A stretch of DNA of 64,000 bases from JAFAGO01 sp031987605 (GTDB taxonomy: Bacteria > Bacteroidota > Bacteroidia > Flavobacteriales > Weeksellaceae): assembly GCA_031987605.1 (NCBI GenBank), contig DALZZF010000003.1, positions 277,460 through 341,459 on the forward strand, written 5' to 3'. A program made the translations under genes and the position numbers. The notes under the pieces were generated by a model. The model was not told the DNA's origin, did not search any database, and saw only the letters and a list, made by a program, of their open reading frames with translations. Positions 58,186-64,000 of the stretch are shown piece by piece. Numbering within the stretch: position 1 is the stretch's first letter; the number at the start of each line of letters is the position of its first letter.

Positions 58186-59727
58186 ATGGCAAAACAGGAA
58201 GATGTTTTCAAAAAAGTGGTTTCCCACGCAAAAGAATACGGTTTTATTTTTCCAAGTTCCGAAATTTACGATGGGCTTTCTGCCGTTTACGACTACGGAC
58301 AAAACGGAGTAGAACTGAAAAACAACATCAAACAGTACTGGTGGAAAGCAATGGTACAGCTCAACGAAAATATTGTTGGGATTGATGCCGCAATTCTGAT
58401 GCATCCTACCACATGGAAAGCATCAGGACATGTTGATGCATTCAACGATCCATTGATTGATAATAAAGATTCCAAGAAGAGATTCCGTGCTGATGTTTTG
58501 GTAGAAGATTACTGTGCAAAAATTGAGGACAAGGAAAATAAAGAAATCGAAAAAGCAGCCAAAAGATTCGGTGAAGCGTTCGATAAAGAGCAGTTTGAAG
58601 CCACAAACCCGAAAATTATTGAATACAGAGAACGCCGCGCGCACATCCTTTCCAGACTGGCAAAATCTCTTGAACATAATGATTTGGCGGATGTAAAATC
58701 CCTCATCGAAGAACTGGAAATTGCAGATCCGGATACCGGCTCTAAAAACTGGACCGAAGTTCGACAGTTCAACCTGATGTTCGGAACCAAACTGGGTGCA
58801 TCGGCAGATTCTGCAACCGAAATTTATCTTCGTCCGGAGACTGCTCAGGGAATTTTTGTAAACTTTCTGAATGTTCAGAAAACCTCAAGACATAAACTTC
58901 CTTTCGGAATTGCCCAGATCGGAAAAGCATTTAGAAATGAAATCGTTGCAAGACAGTTCATCTTCAGAATGCGAGAATTCGAACAAATGGAAATGCAATT
59001 TTTTGTACCACCGGGAACCGAACTCGATTTCTATGAAGCATGGAAAGAAAAACGCCTGAACTGGCACGTTTCTTTAGGTTTAGGTGCTGAAAATTACCGT
59101 TTTCACGACCATGAAAAATTGGCTCATTATGCCAATGCCGCTGCCGATATTGAATTCAAATTTCCGTTCGGATTTAAAGAACTGGAAGGAATTCATTCCA
59201 GAACCAATTTCGATTTAAGCGCACACGAAAAATTCTCAGGAAGAAAACTACAATATTTCGATCCTGAAAGAAACGAAACCTATACCCCATTTGTAGTAGA
59301 AACTTCAATCGGGCTCGACAGAATGTTCCTTGCATTAATGTCCAATTGCTTGAAAGAAGAAACATTGGAAGATGGTTCAGAAAGAACAGTTCTTTCACTT
59401 CCGCCAGCATTAGCCCCTGTAAAAGCCGCCATTTTGCCATTGGTGAAAAAAGATGGACTTCCGGAATTGGCAGAAAAAATCTTCAATGATTTGAAATATG
59501 ACTTCAATGTATATTACGAAGAAAAAGATGCCATCGGAAAACGCTACAGAAGACAAGATGCTATCGGAACGCCTTTCTGTATTACGATTGACCATGATTC
59601 GTTAACCGATTTCACCGTGACTCTAAGAGAAAGAGATACGATGAAACAGGAACGAGTGCCGATTGAAAATTTAAGAAGAATTATCGATGAAAAAGTAAAC
59701 TTCAGAACTTTACTGGAGAAATTATAA
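58186..59727 (+). CDS. glyS: Glycyl-tRNA synthetase, single-chain (alpha2) class II type
   Basis: The 513-aa enzyme charges tRNA-Gly. It is the eukaryote/archaeon-like homodimeric type, not the alpha2beta2 GlyQ/GlyS type. Visible are the N-terminal SRGFIFPSSEIYDGLSAVYDYG-like start, motif 2 around LRPETAQGIFVNF and GIAQIGKAFRNEI with RMREFEQMEMQFF, motif 3 VVETSIGLDRMFLALM, and a C-terminal anticodon-binding domain (LPPALAPVKAAILPL to the end). It has its own promoter and terminator. Confidence 0.95.
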   Translation: MAKQEDVFKKVVSHAKEYGFIFPSSEIYDGLSAVYDYGQNGVELKNNIKQYWWKAMVQLNENIVGIDAAILMHPTTWKASGHVDAFNDPLIDNKDSKKRFRADVLVEDYCAKIEDKENKEIEKAAKRFGEAFDKEQFEATNPKIIEYRERRAHILSRLAKSLEHNDLADVKSLIEELEIADPDTGSKNWTEVRQFNLMFGTKLGASADSATEIYLRPETAQGIFVNFLNVQKTSRHKLPFGIAQIGKAFRNEIVARQFIFRMREFEQMEMQFFVPPGTELDFYEAWKEKRLNWHVSLGLGAENYRFHDHEKLAHYANAAADIEFKFPFGFKELEGIHSRTNFDLSAHEKFSGRKLQYFDPERNETYTPFVVETSIGLDRMFLALMSNCLKEETLEDGSERTVLSLPPALAPVKAAILPLVKKDGLPELAEKIFNDLKYDFNVYYEEKDAIGKRYRRQDAIGTPFCITIDHDSLTDFTVTLRERDTMKQERVPIENLRRIIDEKVNFRTLLEKL

Positions 59728-59757
59728 TGCCTTTTAAAGACTAACAATACCATCATA

Positions 59758-59785
59758 AACTTTCGGGAATCCCGGAAGTTTATTT
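59758..59785 (+). terminator. Intrinsic terminator of glyS
   Basis: AACTTTCGGG pairs with CCCGGAAGTT (one G-T wobble) around AAT, followed by TATTTTG. Confidence 0.85.
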
Positions 59786-59801
59786 TGTAAAAAAACTTTG
59801 T

Positions 59802-61325
59802 ATGAAAAAAATATTTATTCTTTTTGTTCTTCTGGGAAATCTCTTTGCTTTTTCCCAATCTCAGGATTTATATACCCTTGCCAAAGGAGATTTTCTGGGC
59901 TTTAATGCCCTTTTTGATGAAGATGAAAATCTTTACGGCTACGTTTCCATCTATGGTTATGGAAAATCCGGAGATAAAACCAAAAAATTCGAGTACGTGC
60001 TTTTGGATAAAAACCTGAATCCTGTTGCCAATAAAGAATTTGAAGGCGACATCACCGCTTCAGACTATTTTGGGTATATCGATTTCAGAAAAAAAGTAAT
60101 GCTTTTCCCGAGTCCAGATTATTATGCCATTAAAACCAAAGACTTTTTCTATCCGCGTTCCATCGAAATTGATATGGCAACAAATACCACCAAAAACAAA
60201 ATTTATTACGATTACGATCATGGAAAATTTACCGAAGTTGCCCAACCGGAAAATGTAAAAGAATCCCGAAAAGAAGACACTACAGAAAGAAAAGAGAACG
60301 GGTTTATTTACCGCTCCTCTGTTTACGAAATTAAGGAAGGCGGGTTTCTCGTAACCGAATACGATGAATATAAAACGTATGTAAGCAATAACAGCCTCAT
60401 TAAATTCGACGAGAATAGGAATGAAATCTGGAGATACCGTTACAATGCAGGTGGCACCAAAAAAAATTACGAAACCCTGAAAATCATCGATAAAAACGAG
60501 AAATACATTTACGGAATCCTTCAAAAAACCGATAATAAAGACAAAAACTTTAATCTTTTGGTGCTGGATATGCAAACCGGCGCTGTTGTTCACAACAAAG
60601 AAATCACCGGACAATCCCAGAAAACACTGGAATATATCCTTTATTATTACAGTTACGGTCAAAGTCTGGACAACGATAAAGTTTTCGATGATAAGATTGT
60701 GGTTGTGGGAAGAAGCTACGACAAAAACAATGCGGTAGGTTTTGCGAGAATGATTATTGACAAAAGCAATTTCGATGTGGAAATAAAAAATATTTTGTAC
60801 AGCACCGATTTTAAAATTCTGCTGCCAAGCCTTTTCATCAATGACCGTTTTTCTGATGGTTATGAGCTCCGAACCAAAGATTTCTTTTTTCTTGAAGATG
60901 GAAGCGTAGGCATTCTGATGGAAAAATATATGCCAGCAGGACAATACAATGCTTCAAAAACCAAAGACCTGTACTATGCATTCACCGATAAAGAATTCAA
61001 TTTAAAAGAAGTAAAAACTTTTGAAAAGGAAAAAACCAAATGGGACAACAATGATTATCTTTTTTCGCAATATCTTAATAATGGGAAAGATGTGGTTTTC
61101 TTTTTCCGGGATTTGCAGAAAGATAAAGAAACACGGGAGAAAAACTGGAAACTGTTTATCAATACGCTCATCAACGGAAATTTCAAGCAGGAAGTCGTTC
61201 AGATTTCCGAGAAGGATAAATACACGACGATTCCTTATGTGGCAAAAGAAGGATATATTCTGTTGCGGGAATTCAACGAGAAAGACAAGTTCAATAAAAT
61301 CCGACTGGAACGGTTGAATTATTAA
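59802..61325 (+). CDS. Secreted protein of unknown function (possible beta-propeller)
   Basis: The 507-aa exported protein has a signal peptide (IFILFVLLGNLFAFSQ). The rest is rich in Tyr, Lys and Asp with recurring four-strand-like blocks (YVLLDKNLNPVANKEF, YGILQKTDNKDKNFNLLVLD, YYAFTDKEFNLKEVKTF) that could be blades of a beta-propeller; this is only a visual impression. There is no lipobox, T9SS sorting domain or catalytic motif. I do not recognise the family. It is a single gene between glyS and the convergent M48 peptidase gene. Confidence 0.7.
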   Translation: MKKIFILFVLLGNLFAFSQSQDLYTLAKGDFLGFNALFDEDENLYGYVSIYGYGKSGDKTKKFEYVLLDKNLNPVANKEFEGDITASDYFGYIDFRKKVMLFPSPDYYAIKTKDFFYPRSIEIDMATNTTKNKIYYDYDHGKFTEVAQPENVKESRKEDTTERKENGFIYRSSVYEIKEGGFLVTEYDEYKTYVSNNSLIKFDENRNEIWRYRYNAGGTKKNYETLKIIDKNEKYIYGILQKTDNKDKNFNLLVLDMQTGAVVHNKEITGQSQKTLEYILYYYSYGQSLDNDKVFDDKIVVVGRSYDKNNAVGFARMIIDKSNFDVEIKNILYSTDFKILLPSLFINDRFSDGYELRTKDFFFLEDGSVGILMEKYMPAGQYNASKTKDLYYAFTDKEFNLKEVKTFEKEKTKWDNNDYLFSQYLNNGKDVVFFFRDLQKDKETREKNWKLFINTLINGNFKQEVVQISEKDKYTTIPYVAKEGYILLREFNEKDKFNKIRLERLNY

Positions 61326-61334
61326 AGTTTTGAA

Positions 61335-61351
61335 AAATCCCTGCGGGATTT
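61335..61351. other. Short perfect hairpin in the convergent gap
   Basis: AAATCCC-TGC-GGGATTT lies just after the 507-aa protein gene. There is no clear T-run, so it could be a weak terminator or half of a REP-like element. Confidence 0.45.
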
Positions 61352-61430
61352 ACTGTTCATGGAAAAAAGCTTCCCAAAAATTCTTCCAACAAATTAATTC
61401 CATTAACCATTTATTCTTATCGGAGCAAAC

Positions 61431-62732
61431 TCAAGGTTTTTTCTCATAATAATCTGCAATCGTGCTGATTTCATCAAGGCTTAAATTCCACATAAAACTC
61501 AGAAATTTTCGGTAACTCTCTCCTTGGTTTTTCGGTTCTACACGGTCGAGATAGCGATTGAGATTGTAATTTTTCCGTGCTTTTTCCACTTCAGAAAAAA
61601 ACTTGCCAATCCAATATTTTACATATTCAACCTCATAATCATCCTGATACATCTGCATGGCAACATAAATTCCCAGCCCAAAATCTTCCGATTGAAAGAA
61701 ATTTGGCAGGATTTCGTGCCGGGCAAGTTTCTTCAATGCCTGAAATGTGGGCAACGTATTTTTTTCTGCTATTTTTTCAGATTTCAACTCGGGGAAATAT
61801 CCTTCCAAAGTGGCAATTCTTTCGGTAAATTCAGGATGACTCGAAAGCGAATCTTTACTGAGTTTTTCCTTATAAAAATCGTAATTGTACAACGAAAAAT
61901 CTTCCTCTTTCATCCATTTTTCCTTAAACGGCTGATTCGGAAGATCAAAAAGTTTTTTATACGTTTCCGGTTTTACCATTCTTGGAGAAATCGTATCGAA
62001 ATCACGAAGCGTTTTCATCATTTCAACAAAAGCTTCTTTTTTATATTTGGTTTTGGAAAACAAAACGTATCCCAAAGAATCTGCCTGAATTTCATTTTTT
62101 CGGTTTTTGCCCTGGAGTTTGTAGAGGCGTTCTTTCATCAGATCAAACGCTTTGTCTCTTTTGTTTTCGGTTTGAGTTCCTAATTGTTTCACAATTTCCG
62201 CGTCTTTTTTACCTTCGTTATATTCGGCAATAATTCCTTTTATGGAATGCTCTTCTAATTTATGGGCGATTTCATGTGATAGAATTGCTGCAATTTCATC
62301 CTCACTATCCATCCAGTTGAACACGCCCATATTAATGATAAAAGTTCCATCCGGCAAGCACGACGCATTGGGAACATTATCTTTTGCAATAAGCACTTTG
62401 AAATCCCCGGAAACCTGAGAGTTTTTAGATTGTATTTCTGCGAGGATCGCATTCAGCATTTCATTGAAAGAAGATTTAAAGAGAAAATCTTTGTGCTGTA
62501 TTTCCTTTTCAAAATTTTTATAAAAACCGGAATATTGCTTGCTGATTTCGCTTCCTGCTTTTCCGGGATATTTTGATTTTTGAAGTTTTATATAGGCTTC
62601 GTTATTCTTTTTAAAGGTTTCCAGAAAAGACTTTCTTAATTGATAATCCGCTGTATCAATCGGATTTGAGGATTGTGAAAACAAAGCATTCTGAATAAGA
62701 ACGAACAATAAAACAAGGAAATTTTTCTTCAT
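61431..62732 (-). CDS. Exported M48-family metallopeptidase
   Basis: The 433-aa exported zinc protease has a signal peptide (NFLVLLFVLIQNALFSQ). The zinc motif is LSHEIAHKLEEH (H153-E154-H157), and the third ligand Glu is probably in the later NEIQADSLGYVLF, as in M48 (Ste24/BepA/LoiP-like). A CLPDGTFIINMGVFNW segment upstream is also typical. The C-terminal ~170 residues are helical with no recognised domain. BepA- and LoiP-type enzymes do quality control of outer membrane proteins in the periplasm. The ATG at 62732 starts the signal; a TAAATTTG element lies at 62751-62758. It is divergent from the hydrolase gene. Confidence 0.88.
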   Translation of the reverse strand: MKKNFLVLLFVLIQNALFSQSSNPIDTADYQLRKSFLETFKKNNEAYIKLQKSKYPGKAGSEISKQYSGFYKNFEKEIQHKDFLFKSSFNEMLNAILAEIQSKNSQVSGDFKVLIAKDNVPNASCLPDGTFIINMGVFNWMDSEDEIAAILSHEIAHKLEEHSIKGIIAEYNEGKKDAEIVKQLGTQTENKRDKAFDLMKERLYKLQGKNRKNEIQADSLGYVLFSKTKYKKEAFVEMMKTLRDFDTISPRMVKPETYKKLFDLPNQPFKEKWMKEEDFSLYNYDFYKEKLSKDSLSSHPEFTERIATLEGYFPELKSEKIAEKNTLPTFQALKKLARHEILPNFFQSEDFGLGIYVAMQMYQDDYEVEYVKYWIGKFFSEVEKARKNYNLNRYLDRVEPKNQGESYRKFLSFMWNLSLDEISTIADYYEKKP

Positions 62733-62811
62733 CGAAAATAATATTGGATTCAAATTTACATTTTTACTAAATTTCGGAGCTATTAATAATCACTGTTTTT
62801 TTATTTTCCTG

Positions 62812-63954
62812 ATGAAGATTCTGCTCAAAACCATCAAATACATTATCGCAATCATTGCGGGAATTGTGGCACTTTCCTATGCTTTCGGCTATGATTATCT
62901 CTGGTCCGGAATTTCCAAAACCTATCTCCGTGGTGAAACTTCAGCAACAATTGACGATGGAAACCTCTTTTCCTCACACACCATTTTAGCAGCAAAACCA
63001 AAATCGTGGACAAAAGATTCTGTTTACAATAAAAATAAAATTCCGGAAATACTTTCTCAGCAATTAAAACAAACCAAAACGGCAGCTTTTGTGGTAATAA
63101 AAAACGGGAAACTTTTGCACGAAGAATATTGGGACGATTACAACGCAAACTCCAGAACCAACTCTTTTTCTATGGCAAAAACCGTTACTGCTTTGCTTTT
63201 GGGAGCAGCAATTGATGACGGAAAAATTAAAAGTGAGAACCAACTTCTTTCAGATTTTTATCCCAATTACGCCAACGTGGAATTTGGGAACAAAGCCACG
63301 CTGAAAGATCTCGCCACCATGGAAGCCGGACTGAACTGGGACGAAAATTATCACAATCCGTTTTCCCCAAATGCAAAAGCCTACTATGGAAATAATCTTG
63401 GAAAAGCCGTTTTAATAAAAGGTTTTAAAGAAATGCCTGGGAAAAAATTTGAATATCAGAGTGGAAGCACCCAACTCTTAGGATTTGCCATTCGGAAAGC
63501 GATCGACCAGCCTTTGGCCTCTTACGCATCATCCAAACTTTGGATTCCACTGGGAATGGAACAAAATGCAGAATGGAATACCGATGATTACGGAATGGAA
63601 AAAGCTTTCTGCTGCATCCAGTCCAATGCGCGAGATTATGCAAAACTCGGGCAACTTTTACTGAACGACGGAAAAGTAGATTCCATGCAAATTATCAGTA
63701 AAAAATACCTCGACCGCATGCGCACTCCCACCAAAGAATCCGGATACAATTACGGATATTCAATCTGGACAAATTATAATTTCAAATATCCTTATTATTA
63801 TTTTCGCGGAATTCTCGGGCAATACATCATCATTATTCCTGAAAAACAGTTGGTAATCGTGAGAACCGGAAATGATGAAAATATTGCAATGACCGCAAAA
63901 GGACATCCAAAACTGGTTGAACTGGCGATTGAACAGATTGTTGAACATTTTTAA
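62812..63954 (+). CDS. Serine hydrolase of the beta-lactamase (class C) family
   Basis: The 380-aa protein has an N-terminal membrane anchor or signal (about residues 7-25) and a beta-lactamase-fold domain. The catalytic SxxK is S120-M-A-K123 in NSFSMAKTVTALLLGAAIDDG, the YxS-type motif is in FEYQSGSTQLLGFAI, and the loop after FRGILGQYIIIIPEKQLVIV supplies the third region. The layout is closer to esterases, D-aminopeptidases and 6-aminohexanoate-dimer hydrolases than to true AmpC enzymes, so resistance should not be assumed. It lies in the periplasm. Nothing recognisable follows in the last 46 bp. Confidence 0.88.
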   Translation: MKILLKTIKYIIAIIAGIVALSYAFGYDYLWSGISKTYLRGETSATIDDGNLFSSHTILAAKPKSWTKDSVYNKNKIPEILSQQLKQTKTAAFVVIKNGKLLHEEYWDDYNANSRTNSFSMAKTVTALLLGAAIDDGKIKSENQLLSDFYPNYANVEFGNKATLKDLATMEAGLNWDENYHNPFSPNAKAYYGNNLGKAVLIKGFKEMPGKKFEYQSGSTQLLGFAIRKAIDQPLASYASSKLWIPLGMEQNAEWNTDDYGMEKAFCCIQSNARDYAKLGQLLLNDGKVDSMQIISKKYLDRMRTPTKESGYNYGYSIWTNYNFKYPYYYFRGILGQYIIIIPEKQLVIVRTGNDENIAMTAKGHPKLVELAIEQIVEHF

Positions 63955-64000
63955 GAGCCTGTTTAAATTTTATTGCTAAAAATTTTTAGGTATTTTGAGA

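Noticed and set aside
60060..60944. A 294-codon open frame antisense to the 507-aa secreted protein gene
   Set aside because: It mirrors the real gene, is Phe/Ile-rich and has no recognisable domain; the plus-strand frame has a signal peptide, promoter context and terminator.
62812..63954. Calling the serine hydrolase a resistance beta-lactamase
   Set aside because: SxxK is present, but the rest resembles general esterase/peptidase members, and the family is mostly not beta-lactam-degrading.
1..64000. tRNA, rRNA, prophage, integrative element or insertion sequence genes
   Set aside because: None was recognised on either strand; only small non-coding repeats were found.

Overview
The window looks like chromosomal DNA of a Bacteroidota member, most likely Flavobacteriia and close to Chryseobacterium/Kaistella (Weeksellaceae). 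The evidence is AT-rich sequence, TANNTTTG-type promoter elements, type IX secretion (T9SS) sorting domains, GLPGLI, DUF6029, DUF2795 and Omp28-related proteins, a SecA without the C-terminal zinc motif, and a dcw cluster lacking murF and ddl. The genus is inferred from protein style, not from a search. No rRNA, tRNA, CRISPR array, integrase or transposase gene was recognised.

Layout. 1-5.1 kb: the end of an unknown gene, then leftward genes for a GH3-family protein, a T9SS cargo protein, an ElaA-type acetyltransferase, EngB GTPase and an alpha/beta hydrolase. 5.3-22.4 kb: a complete rightward division and cell-wall (dcw) cluster, mraZ-rsmH-ftsL-ftsI-murE-mraY-murD-ftsW-murG-murC-ftsQ-ftsA-ftsZ, then yqeY. 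It is preceded by tandem TGGGA boxes that look like a MraZ operator and is interrupted by small structured repeats before murE and before and inside murG. 22.6-28.6 kb: bacilliredoxin, lipoprotein MsrA, ROK sugar kinase, SecA and a DUF2795 protein. 28.7-39.1 kb: nucleotide-sugar epimerase, DUF2797 protein, a large AsmA-like envelope protein with five internal repeats, and a leftward operon spmAB fusion > small protein > tolC > sprT-like > manC. 39.3-47 kb: GLPGLI protein, a small Cys-rich secreted protein next to a TonB-dependent receptor carrying three heavy-metal-associated repeats, OsmC, an L,D-transpeptidase-fold protein, lipoprotein MsrB and DUF445. 47-49.6 kb: DUF2007, pyrD, an SMR efflux protein and a VIT-family transporter. 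49.7-58 kb: an envelope thiol-redox neighbourhood, tlpA > DUF6029 > dsbD running left and, divergent across 42 bp, Omp28-like lipoprotein > T9SS protein > T9SS/Omp28 protein. 58-64 kb: glycyl-tRNA synthetase, an unknown secreted 507-aa protein, an M48 metallopeptidase and a serine hydrolase.

How the genes fit together. The dcw cluster makes lipid II (murE, mraY, murD, murG, murC) and the divisome (ftsL, ftsI, ftsW, ftsQ, ftsA, ftsZ). Much of the rest serves the envelope: secretion (SecA, TolC, T9SS cargo), thiol and methionine redox repair (DsbD, TlpA, Omp28-like proteins, MsrA, MsrB, OsmC) and probable metal handling (HMA-TonB receptor, Cys-rich protein, VIT).

Most notable: the triple-HMA TonB receptor with its Cys-rich neighbour, murG with two repeat-derived coding insertions, a double-hairpin repeat whose two copies covary in the stems, the MraZ-like operator, and the divergent thiol-redox cluster.
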